From Pelecanus crispus (taxonomy: Eukaryota; Chordata; Aves; Pelecaniformes; Pelecanidae), in the NCBI RefSeq assembly GCF_030463565.1, contig NC_134649.1:2301001-2365000 (forward strand): a DNA stretch of 64,000 nucleotides, written 5' to 3'. The notes under the pieces are model-generated. The model had not been told where the DNA came from and did no database searches. It saw nothing but the letters and a program-made list of their open reading frames with translations. Positions 21,356 to 32,660 of the stretch are shown piece by piece. Every line of letters begins with the position of its first letter. Position 1 is the first letter of the stretch. A program made the translations under genes and the position numbers.

Positions 21356-24300
21356 CTAGAGAAAACAACACCGGATTCTTTATTTTCATACCGGTTTATA
21401 TCAGAAACCAACAATTTAAAATGGCTTTTTCCTCAGTGAACTCATATTAAGTGTGTGGTATGACTCCGTTTGGAGGAATTCCTGTTCATCACAATTATCT
21501 ATTGAACATAGGCATTTCCATGCAGCAAAATTAAATCCTCAGCTCGCACTGTACGTAATGTACGTAAAATATAGATCAGGTCTACAGAATCACTCTTTAT
21601 GAACTGAATTTTGATGTTTTCACAGCTTCATTGGTAACTGAGCCCTGTCATATCGTTCTAAGCATCAAGCATTGGAACAGGCTGCCCAGAGAGGTGGTGG
21701 AGTCCCCATCCCTGGAAGTGTTCAAAAAACGGGTAGATGTGGCACTTCGGGATATGGTTCAGTCTCGTCTACCCTTGATTGGTTTAGGTGGGCTTGGTAG
21801 TGTAGGTTAATGGTTGGACTGGATGATCTTAAAGGTCTTTTGCAACCTAGACGATTCTATGATTCTAAGTGGATCCTCTGAATCCATCCTGCCCTGTGGT
21901 AACATAGGTTGTTCTAGGAGTCAGCTCATCTCGTTAGCAGAAATTCCAAAGCAGATAACCAGTAGTTTTTGAAATTGGGTTTCTCCAAGACCCGAGCATT
22001 CTGCTACAGCATTAGCGTGCACAATTTTTCCAGCAGGTCTTTGAGGAGACCAGGCCCAGTGACTCCAAGGAGCTATACAGCTGATACCAGTGGAGTTCAT
22101 AGAGTGGATAACAATCAGTACTGCATTTGAGTTGGAACCCCCATCAGTGCTTAGGACAAAAGAATAGAGATGTTGCACTGAGTAGAACTGAATGGAGATG
22201 TTCTTCTAAACCAAGGCTTTCCTCTGATGTTATGTTTAATACCGGACTGTTCATTCCGATTGGGGATACTGCACGTTGAAGCGTGTAATTTACAGTATTT
22301 TTTTCTAAAATGATATTTGTTTTGACATTGACTCATTTAAGTTGACATAGTTGAAATCCTTATATAATACATCTCTGCCTGAAAATTAATCATGTTTATA
22401 ATATTCTGAGAATTAATAACACCCATTGCTCAAGTCATTAACTTAAAAAAGGAGCTTCCAAAATCTGTGCTCTGCAGTAGGGGACCACAAATAAATGAAT
22501 GCTTGATAAAATAATCCAAGTAGCAGTTTAACAAGCGTAAACTTGAATGTGGCTGCAATAACACAGAACTATTGTTTAAGGGTTGGCATCAGGTTGATGA
22601 GGTGCTTATTTCAGCTACAAAGCATGCATACACATGCATAATGAACTGCAGTATGAATTATTAATGTGTTGCTTATTTAGCCTCATCTGTCTAGAAGATA
22701 ATGTATCCTAACTATAATGAGTGATTGGTTTTGTACATAATTACAGTAGCAGCAGTATCTAGGAAATTTGTTCTTTCAAAGAAGGATTTCTAAAAATAAA
22801 ATCATCACACAAACTCAGTTGCTGCTCCATTTTATCAAAATCAAACCTACCAGGATTGAGAATATATAATAAATTAAAAGGGACAGAATCATTATTAACA
22901 TCATAATTTTACACAAAGTGTTTTACTTAATCATTCATTACAGATCATGTGCTGTAAAAGCATTTGTCTCTTGGTTTGTTTGTTTTGTTTTCTGAAGATA
23001 TTTTCCTGAGAGAGTGCATTTTTGTAGTTAACTCTTAAGGTGATAAAAACCTCAGAAATACAGGAAGAAGAAAAATAGAGGATATAGTGACAATTTATGT
23101 TAGTTCTGACAGAATTTTAATTAAAAAAAAAGTTGCTACTCGATTACTTTTCATTTCTAAAACTTGTTCTACTGGGACTAATCATATCTAATTTACTTCT
23201 CTCCAACTAAAAGTGGCTGCTTGACAAGAACAATAGATCAAGAGCTCATTAACCTCTAAATTATAGCTCCATGGCATTTTTGGAATGGTGCTACATTCCT
23301 CCTCTCTGTATGAAAAAAAGGAGTTGTGACTCTTCTGTCAAAACGTGTAAAACGGCATCTGGTTTATATCTGGATGCGCACATGTACTTACACATACATT
23401 TCTTAGTCTCTGACTTTTCTAAAGGCCTTTCTTCCCTTTTCGGAGGGACAGTCTCAGGGTGCAGAGCCATCCTGCATCCCGCCCCAAGACTGACCAGCAT
23501 AATAAGCAAGTCATATGTGAACCATGCTTCGGTGACAGTGTGCTTGTAAGGATATCAAAGCAATGCACAGCTGCCATCTTATTTAAAATCACTTCCCTGG
23601 GAGGCGCGATTACGGACACTACCTTAAGAGTTTTTAGAGAGATTAAAAGTGCGATCCACAAGAGCCACAGCACTCATCATTTCGTACCGAAACCTGCCAT
23701 CCCGAGCGCCTCGGCTTTGGGGGCACGCCAGGGCTCGGCTGTCTTGCTCGGTGTTGCGAACAGGCGCTTCTGCCCCTCGGGCTTTGTAACACCGGTCCAG
23801 AGAGCGCCAGCAGGAGGGGGCATGACGGCGTATTCCTGCTTGGGGGACTCGCCTCCGTGAGGGTGCTGTGAGTTTGTCTTCCTGTTCAAATGGCTGCGTC
23901 CGTAATTAATACTGAATATTAACGCCGAACAGTTAGATGGATGCAGAACTGAATGAAGGTTCTGAGAACCAGCATTTGGCGTCGACTCAGGTGAGAGCTG
24001 GGGGGGATTTAGGGGCGCAGATCCTTCTGCAGGTGTAGCCCTGACTCTTTTACCCTGTGTTTCGTGCGTGAAAGTACAAAGCTGGGCTAGGCCTTCGGTG
24101 CTCTAACTTCTGATCCCAAATCAGAGCTCCTGAGCTGTAGGCTCAGATTTCTTCTTGACTGCTTTTGAGTTACTCCTATAGTCGGGGCAGCGCTTTTGCC
24201 TCCTTCCTTCTTCTTGCAACATATAAATTACCACATTTTTTACAACTGAAAACTACCTGAAATATTTAGAAGTTAGTTACTACCACAAATCAATATTACT

Positions 24301-24540
24301 GAGCACAAAGGATGAATAATCAGGTACCCAATAAGCATCCACAACCTTTCCTTTAATTTCTAATGTGATGGCATCCCATTTACTTTATTAACCTCGTAAA
24401 ATCTAAAAATAGCAGTTTAAAATCTGAAAGAAGCTGATTCAGCTCCCCTAGAATAGTGATCTAGGACAGATTTTAACTTTTAATTAATAATAATATATAA
24501 TTAAATTAATAATTTTGTTTGTAAACAAATCACTGCTTAC
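21356..24540 (-). other. IQCH intron with one CR1 tail and a GC-rich patch
   Basis: 3.2 kb. It contains a CR1 3' end at 21,664-21,867 and an isolated CpG-rich patch at about 23,690-23,865. The stretch 22,360-22,960 is AT-rich and free of obvious repeats. No exon is seen. Confidence 0.7.
21664..21867 (+). mobile_element. CR1 LINE 3' end (plus strand, 5'-truncated)
   Basis: It begins within the CR1 3' coding/untranslated region (CATTGGAACAGGCTGCCCAG, then GGTGGTGGAGTCCCCATCCC). It continues through TTGGACTGGATGATCTTAAA and ends in the typical GATTCTATGATTCT tail. About 200 bases remain of an element several kilobases long, the usual fate of bird CR1 copies. It lies opposite to the direction of IQCH transcription. 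Confidence 0.95.
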
Positions 24541-24708
24541 AGTTTGTGTCTTCTCATGCTGAATGCGTTGGCTTTTCATTTTACTTGAACCAAGAGATAC
24601 TTCGAAGCGGCTAGAGCGACAATCCAGATTTCCATCTGTCACGTACAACATGAGCTGAGTCAAGGCCAGCTGGTCACTATAGCAAAGGTCAAGGTCTGTT
24701 GCCCATAC
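24541..24708 (-). CDS. IQCH: IQCH internal exon (VWATDLDLCYSDQ)
   Basis: 168 bases, 56 codons, phase 0 at both ends. The first half, VWATDLDLCYSDQLALTQLM, follows directly from ...HPQTMEQQ in the previous exon and completes what looks like the end of an ATP-grasp-like region. The second half (serine-, lysine- and arginine-rich, ending RIQHEKTQT) looks like a flexible linker. The acceptor is TTTAATTAG and the donor is GTAAGCAG. Confidence 0.94.
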
Positions 24709-27700
24709 CTAATTAAAACACAAACAGGTGCATTAAAATTAACAAAGTAAAAAAGAAAAAAAGGAAAAAGAGGACAAGAAGGGTGAAACTCAGCAGTCAT
24801 GTAAAGGAACATCTATGCCTTTATTTTCATGCATGTTGGTATGCATACTTATCTTTTCCTTGTGCTGGTGCATCGTTGGCAGCGATAAACCACTTCCAAA
24901 CCAGAACAATCAGAATTCTTTCATAACTTCAAAAGTAACTTTTCAGAGAAAACCGAAAGGCTAAGGACAAAACAGTGACCTGTACTACCAAGATTTTAGC
25001 AACGATTAGAAAAAGTAGATAGATGAGCTCAACAGCTGTAAAGCCTGTATCACATTAAATAGGTAATTATCTAAATACTAAATATCACACCTGGATTTTT
25101 CAGCTGAAGAATAATTAAGGTCAAATAAAGTCAACCTTGAGTTACAAATAGGTATTTTGAGATAGAAAAAGGGAAGTTCCAGAAGGCAAAGCTAAACTGA
25201 GTAAAAGGATTTGGGAGGTGTGGAATCCACGTGTAAGAATACGTATCGGTCATCGCAGGGGTTGAGCAAAGCCCGTTCCTGTTGCAATACATGGCCTTAT
25301 CAAGCAGCGGATACTTCGGCATGTAGAAATCCATATGATGCGTGGCATGGTTCTGCTTCCACTCACGCTGCTGTTTTGTGGCGTGGCGCTAATTCAGATT
25401 TAAACTCGCGTAACTACACAAGAAATCAGACCGTAAGATTGTAGGGCTGCCAGCGGGACGTGTCCCACGGGCAGGCGGAAGGGAAGCCCACCCCACCCTT
25501 GTACAAGATGTACTTGCAGGCAGTGGAAAAAGCCTCCTGTAAACCTCAAGAAGATTTCAAAGCATTAAAGCACGCAGGAGTCGGGCAGGATTTGTGAGGC
25601 CAGTCCATGCCGAGGGCGTAGCGGAAGGAGGTACCGGGGACTGCTTTGGCGAGGCTCCTCCGCCCCCAATAACCTGAGCATGGCTGTACCCGTGAGTTTT
25701 TCCCATTTAAAAAATGCTCATGCCTACTACGCCAATGAGAAATGTTAACGCACGCAAATATCTGCCCTACAGTGGACCCCTTTAAAACAAATCTAGCAGT
25801 GAGTGACTTGAATAAGCCTTTGAATGGTAAATGGCGTCATTATAAGGATATTAAGAGGTCAGGCAGTCAAGGCCTCTTGGTAAACTGGAGTTAATTTCTG
25901 AATCATATGCACATAGTAATGCCCTTTTTATAATGGTGAATAAATCACATCAGTAACAGTTGTTAATATCTAACTGCCAAGTATCTGTTGCTGTATTAAA
26001 TATCCTATTTGTCAACTTAAACATTTCCTGCTGCACGGTATAAAATGCAAATCGGATGCTAATGGCTGGCTTTACTTAGTAATAGGGGAATATTCCCCAA
26101 TTATGCTGCTTAATTTTCTTCAATAATTTATTCTTTATCATCACTTCTGCAAGACAGGAAGGAACTTTCATGTCGATTTATACTTTTCCAGTATGTGCTA
26201 ACCTTTTCAATGAGCTGAACAGTACTTATAAACTATACATACTGTAGAAGCGTTACGTTCATTTCCATAAATATTGTCAACAGACCAGTAACAGCCAATG
26301 TGTCTTGAACCTTGTTTGAGTTGGATTTTCGATTCGGAGCTAAAGCTTTGCCCCCAGAAAGAGATGGTAGTGGGGATGATGAGGGGACCAGGGACTCTTG
26401 AAAATCTTGGATATCCAAGGACTCTTCACTAGCTCAAAGTGAACCGGTTGCTCTTAGTCCAGCCCCTGATATCACAGCTGCATTGCTCAGACCTCAAGGT
26501 CTGCACCAGCAGTATCTGAAAGCTTTGTTGATGCACGAACAGAGGGGCAGGAGGCAAGCTTGACTAAAGGTGGGTCATAAAACAGCCAAGATGGAAAAAC
26601 CACGGAAGTTAAGCAAAGTAGTGCATCTGGGTAAGTACAAGGGCTGTGTTCTGACAACGTGCAGAGAATGGGTTGAGCGTTTTACAGCAGATAAAGCGTT
26701 AAAAACACAGCCTGGCAAACATAAACAGCCATTAGCAGAAGACAAATTCATTACACCCTGGTAGAGATTCAGGCAAACCGTACCAAGCGTGGGATAGCAC
26801 ACAGGTTTTGCAGGAGTTACTCAACAAATCCCATGTTGTCAGTAACTAAAATTAAAGTACGTGCAAGTGACATTGTTTTAATTTCAGATGTAGAGAAGAG
26901 ACCCATTAATTACTTGTGTGATACATTTCACATAATCTGAACAAAAACCCAGCGTGCCAGCCTGGCTCTAACGCCCCGCTGGCACGTTCCCAGTCGCTGC
27001 TCTGGGAATGCACAGAAACGTTCCGGATCCTTGCACCAGGGGATGGCTCCAGCCTCATCTCTGCCCAAGGAAGGGGCTGTAACACAGGGAAGAGGAGAAA
27101 AAGCTTTTAGCAGGGCATGTTTCATGCTGGAAATCATGAGACCGACCAAATGCTCGCTTAAGGAGTTTCTGTTTACTTTCAGAGTGTATCAACTAGTTAT
27201 TTTGGACATGGCTTCATCATCTCAGACCGACTAACCTCATACCGTTGCCTACAAAATTAAGGGTCCAGATCAACAGGGTGGACTGACGGCCCTACCGTGT
27301 AACAAAGGAAGGTGTCCGTCCCCTCCCCTGCCTGTTACTCTAACATTGTACGGAAGGACAGCTCTAAACACCTACTTAAGCTTCAGCCACAGTTACATTC
27401 TACATGGGTAAAGTCATCATATTTTTTGCTTTTTTAAATATAGGGTGTAGATCTCCACAAGCACAAGGGGGAGGAAGGCAAATGTGGCTGGAAGCCACCT
27501 GTCCACCTCCTTTCATTCTGGGCCTGCAGCTGATCCACCCCTACTGCAAGTTAAAGCAGCCAAATGGTCATTAATGCGTGCCAGCTGGGATCACCCCCAA
27601 GGATTCTTTTCCTGGCTCAGGGTTGTCAGAGAACACTATATTGTGGCCACGTCCCTTTCTGCCCTGGATGCGTCCCAGAACATCCCTAATGTGGGGAGAA

Positions 27701-28598
27701 AAGGAAGAAGGATCAGATGGCATAAGATTCCAGCTTTATCCTCACAGGGGATTCCCTTCTGCCATGGAAATCCAGAAGTGCCCTTTAAATCCCCTTTGTA
27801 CTGCTACAGAAACGGGAAAGACTCAGGGCCTGGGCAATGGGTCTAACTTTATTTTCATGGACAATTTTTTCCCATTTTATGAGTTCAAATGCGAGCCAGA
27901 TCATTAGTAACTAGTTGAGACTGAAGTCTTCAATGGAACAATTTCTAAGTCCCATTCCAGTTCCTGAAGGTCACAGGCGCTTTTTGCAAAGTTATAGCAG
28001 TCGGGCAATAGCCAACATTTTTGGCAGTTTTGAGCAAGGATGGAAGTTCGGCAGGCCTGAGTCTGGCTGCTGGAGCCGTGTGAAGACAACAGCTACGCAG
28101 CTGCTTGTAGTGCTCTTATTCTGGAAGTAGGCAGCGGACATCTGTGTGCTGTCTCCATCAGCCTGGCACCTCCCACCAATAATATATCAATATATATTCC
28201 CAAATGGAAAGGGGTAGCTCATTAGATCGTACTAAGCACATGTTGACTGTATTGAAGTTAGCAGGTGTCCCTTGAGTGTGATGACCTAAAATTAACTGTA
28301 ATAAAGAAAAGAGCACCAGAATCTTTTATATCTGCATCTAAAGAATTCTAGTTAGGTGGACTCTATAGCTGATGACTTCTTATTTTCTGTGAAGATGTTA
28401 CCAGGCTCATGCTAAGATCACATATTCCCACTGCTTTGAAAGTGCTCTTTGGCATGCAGAGCACCAAGCTAAATCAGTATGGCTAGGGCTGCCGTCAGCA
28501 GCAAACACGGAGAACATCACAAACTGAGAAAAACAGCTAATGTTAGAGCAAGAAGAGCTACGCATCACGCGTACATGACCAATTTGGGCAGTATAGTT

Positions 28599-28720
28599 TC
28601 ATAGAATAGAATAGAATCATAGAATCGTTTAGGTTGGAAATGACCTTTAAGATCATCCAGTCCAACCATTAACCCACACTACCAAGTCTACTCTAAGCCA
28701 ATCAAGGGTAGACTAGACTA
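28599..28720 (-). mobile_element. CR1 LINE 3' end (minus strand, 5'-truncated)
   Basis: The plus strand reads AGAATCATAGAATCG, GTTTAGGTTGGAAATGACC, GATCATCCAGTCCAACC and then CATTAACCCACACTACC. This is the reverse complement of the CR1 3' end and closely matches the copy at 21,664-21,867 through the CTTGATTGGCTTAG region, so both belong to the same subfamily. Only about 120 bases remain. Confidence 0.95.
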
Positions 28721-31700
28721 AAAATTTAGACATACCTATTGCTCTCTCTTCTGCTTCTTTTGCCATATTAAAATCTCAGAGCATGGGAAGCTCTCAGCTT
28801 GGCTTTCTTTCCATTCTGCAGTCCTGATGCTGCCAGCCAGCCTTAACGAAGCATCACGCAGCGTGCGACCAAAGAGGTAGGCACAGAAAAGAGGGTACGG
28901 TGGAGAAGAAAGCAGTGTTAACCAAGGTGGCACCAGTTGCCCCAAATGGAGACACAACTCCTTTCAGGTGAAAGGGTAGTCTCTGGGAAGGATGACAGGG
29001 ACTTTCACAGTAGAGCTGATTCCATGGACGGCTCCTCCAGCGGCTCAGAGGCACAGAGCACCGTGCGAGGAGGAGGAAGGGCCATTTACAGACTTCCAGC
29101 ACTGCTCCCCACCGTTGCTCGGATTGGATTGAAGGCTTCGCCCACATATTCCTCGGTTCCCTGCATACTTTGTAGCACTAGATTGTATATGGCAAATAAA
29201 AAGGCGCTCACCATTTTTGACCTTGCCACTTGTAACTAGAAGGAGCTCAGGCAGACTCCCACCATTAACGCCTTTGAACACCGTGAAACGTAGAAGCAGT
29301 TGAAACCGATGCAGAAGTCAGGGGTGAAAGGTAAGAGCGGCACTACGTGAGCTCTAAAGAAAAAGTACACAGCATCAGATAAAAGCAGCAAAGAACAGAT
29401 CTTGATATAGTTTCCGGCAATGCCGGAAAAAGTTACAGTGGAGCAAAGGAGCACCGCTTTCCAGCAAGGTTCCCGTTTCAAAGGGAGGAGCATCCTCCCC
29501 AGTAAAATAAGCAGGAGGTGACATTTCTATCTGTGGCAGACTGTAACTGAAAATACCCTTCACGCAGAAAGGTGAGACTACTGAAAGCGATTCAAGGCTT
29601 TTCACTGTGTCCTGGGACACAGAATAGTACCTGTTCCTGAAGTCTATTAAAAAAAAAAAAACCATACACCCAAAACGAATGAAAGCATTTCTTACAAACG
29701 TCAACCCAGTTCCACCTTTGTGGCACATAACCTTCCAAACAGTGTAACAGCCCCACAGAGCTCCAAGCACAGGGGGAACAAATGGAACATCAGACCTACT
29801 TACGAGTTTGGGCTGTTCTCTTCGCAGGCTAGAAAGTTCTTTTAGGTCCAGCTTTCTAGTAACATCTATTGGATTGCAACGGGTTTTCCTTTGAAGTAAT
29901 ACATAAAATGGGCGTCAAAAGCTTCTAGAATGCCTGGAAAATCTGAGCTGTGGTGTTTGGGGTGTGTGAGTGGGGGCGTGTATTTATTTTTTTATTTTAT
30001 GACTAGATTTCCGTAGTCTATAAAGCAATGTCTGTGGAGGTCAGGCAGTTAACCAGATGAATTAACATCTCCAAGTAAATCAGGAGCTGTTAGAAGAAGG
30101 CCTGTGCAAAGGTCAAGTTTAAGTAAAGATAAAGAATGATACCATCATACAGATTAACAAATGTCTGTTACTTGAGTCCATCCTCATTTTCTGAGGATAT
30201 ACAACAAGGGCATGTATGCAATTGTAGGTATTTACAATCATAGGTATCACATCCTGATAGGATTGCATGGGAAATTAGCATAACATAAGGAGCTTTAACT
30301 TGAGATTTTGGGACTTTCAGGACACTTACATGTTCAGAAATTAAACTGGAACAGAGCTCACTTGTGCAGTCTTGAACTGATACTTGATTTTCAAACAAAT
30401 GAAAGTTCAGAGATAATCGGATCTGTGTTTTCATTATGACTTATGGTTTAAGAAAAAAAAAAGTAGAGGCAGTATTTAAGATTTTAGATAGTCTTACGAG
30501 TGGTAAGATTTTCAATTAAGCTAAGCAAAGCACAGATTAGGACTTTCCAGAATCCCACCACTAGGGAAAAAAAAAAAAAAAAAAAGGAAATATATCCTGC
30601 AAGACTTACTGGCTGTTTTGTCCAAGGAAATACACTGAGGTCTGGAATTGCTCCCTTTTACACAGGCTGCCAAGAGACGCTCTCCTTCAGCCCACACAGC
30701 TTAAGAGCCTGTGCTTCATGGTAAAGACATCTCAAGTGAATAAAGTCACAATTATAGTGTAATTCTTTACAACTGCCATAAAAATGCTTCAGCTTTAAAA
30801 CGTAAACTTGAGAAGGGAAGAAAACATCAATTGTTAAAGAGTTACTAAATTATAGCTTTTCTTTCTCCAGTTTAACTGTTTTATCTGCATCTAGTATTGA
30901 TGTCTGCGTTATTATAAAGAGCACACCTGCCATTTTTAAAGAAGTGGTTGAATGACACTGTAAAAATGTCAATTAGTAAAATATTAATGCAGCTTGGGCA
31001 TTGAAAAGAGAGCTTCTTTTATGACTTTTAAAATTCGCAATAGAATTGATTATTTCAGCAGCGATCGCAGACAGGATCTTATCTGGCTGCCATCTCGTGG
31101 CAGCTGCTGGGATGGTCTGGTGCTGGCCCAAAAACGTAAATTTTAGGGCCCTAGAACTGGCCCTAACTGCTACCCTGCTAAATATAAGGTTGGAAGACGA
31201 TTAATGAAAATACTGTGTCTCTTGTTTGGAAATAACACATAGAAAACGCTACATTCCGTCTGGAGAAATCTTAAGATGCATATGTGAATACAGAATAATG
31301 CATCCCACCGAAAGCGTCCCTCAAAGCAGTAACTAAATTGTCACAGCAGAGCTGACCGACGGGCTTCGGGACGTCTGAACGCTGCTCTTCCTAGCCCCAG
31401 CCCGCCCTGCGTGGCCGATGCTGGCTGGCCGCCCTGAAGCCATCCTCCCCAGGGTCTTTTTAAGCCACTGGAGCGGAGGGATAATACCCACCTAAAACTT
31501 CCCAACTCTATAATTCTCCTTTTGGTACGTTCTGCCTCATCTTTTCCTCTGTGCCCAAACTGAACTTAATCCGGTGTTCTCTCGCTATTGCTGCAAGAGG
31601 TACGGGGCTGCGTAAGCTATCAGACCGATGAAAAAGGTGACTTATGACCCCGCTTCTCCAAATTATCTGTCCACAAATCTATGGATGCAAGTAAGTTTAT

Positions 31701-32262
31701 GCATTCAAGCAGTCCCACTCAATTAAACGGGCTTATTTAGGTGCAGCTCCTTGACAAGTTGGGATCTGAGCAGCATTCAGTCAATACTGCGTGAGACTTC
31801 ACTTCGAAGGGTCAAGGCCTTGCTCTTACAGATCAGTCTTGGAAAACAGAGTGGGAATTGGAAGCAATTCAGTCCAAGTCATGCACCTACTTTTCCTCCT
31901 GCGCTTTTTCGCCCCAAGACAGTGAAAACAGCCTATCTCCATCTTCCTTTCCCTCAGGAGCAAATCACAGATGCTTATCACCAAGACAGAAATAGATTGC
32001 CGAGGCAAACGGAGAATTGGGTCAAGTCCCCAGCCCCTCAGATCCCTGCCGGGGTGCCACAGTCGGGCGGCTTGGGGCAGGCGATGCGTAACCCCGCGGG
32101 GACCTTGGCCGTGCTCAGCCCCCGCTGCGCTCCAGGGTGGGCAGCGCGGAGAGCAGTGCAGTCAGCGGTAGGCTCTGCCTTGCCACCTTCTTCAGCTAAC
32201 CCAGTGCTGCCACTCCAGTCAGCCTCAGTTATACACAAAATAAACAATGAAATGCAAGAAAT

Positions 32263-32405
32263 GACCAGCCGGGTCAGCTCAGTTGGTTAGAGCATGGTGC
32301 TAATAACGCCAAGTTCACGGGTTCAGTCCCTGCTCACTGCAGGGGGGTTGGGCTCGATGATCTCTCAAGGTCCCTTCCAATCCAAAGCATTCTACGATTC
32401 TATGA
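32263..32405 (+). mobile_element. tRNA-Ile-derived SINE with CR1 tail
   Basis: The first 70 bases are an almost complete tRNA-Ile(AAT) body: A box around TCAGCTCAGTTGG (32,274-32,286), anticodon-arm sequence GGTGCTAATAACGCC, and B box GGTTCAGTCCC (32,320-32,330). The rest is a CR1-type 3' end (GGGCTCGATGATCTC ... GATTCTATGA). This is the architecture of TguSINE1-type elements known from songbirds, moved by CR1 enzymes. GAAATGA flanks both ends (32,258-32,264 and 32,404-32,410) and may be a target-site duplication. The acceptor stem is not preserved, so it is not a functional tRNA gene. Confidence 0.92.
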
Positions 32406-32579
32406 AATGAAGTACAATGCGCAGTAGACCGCAGGACGGACAGGTGTGAAGACTATCAGACAGGAGTTAGATCCTCCTACAGGCACTACCCGCCATGCTG
32501 CTGGTTGCAAACTGCAACCTCCTCCGGTGCTATCATAACTTAAGGAAGGGCTGTATGTCTCAGAGTTACTTGCCGCATG

Positions 32580-32660
32580 TAGAATCATAGAATGCTTTGG
32601 GTTGGAAGGGACCTTGAGAGATCATCGAGCCCAACCCCCCTGCAGTGAGCAGGGACTGAA
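32580..32660 (-). mobile_element. 5'-truncated copy of the same SINE (opposite strand)
   Basis: The reverse complement of bases 32,323 onward of the nearby SINE. It runs from the last seven bases of the B-box region (TTCAGTC) through CTGCTCACTGCAGGGGGG and the CR1-type tail. It differs from its partner at only about two positions over 75 bases. The tRNA body is missing. The shared B-box remnant shows that it is a SINE copy and not a plain CR1 tail. Confidence 0.88.

Noticed and set aside
23459-23860. 133-codon plus-strand frame
   Set aside because: It overlaps a CpG-rich patch, similar-sized open frames occur on the opposite strand, and no domain is recognised.
31751-32290. 179-codon plus-strand open frame
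   Set aside because: It runs through a GC-rich patch into the SINE, resembles no family and has no splice or promoter context.
32263-32335. Functional tRNA-Ile gene
   Set aside because: The body is tRNA-like, but the acceptor stem is not paired and the sequence runs directly into a CR1 tail, so it is the head of a SINE.
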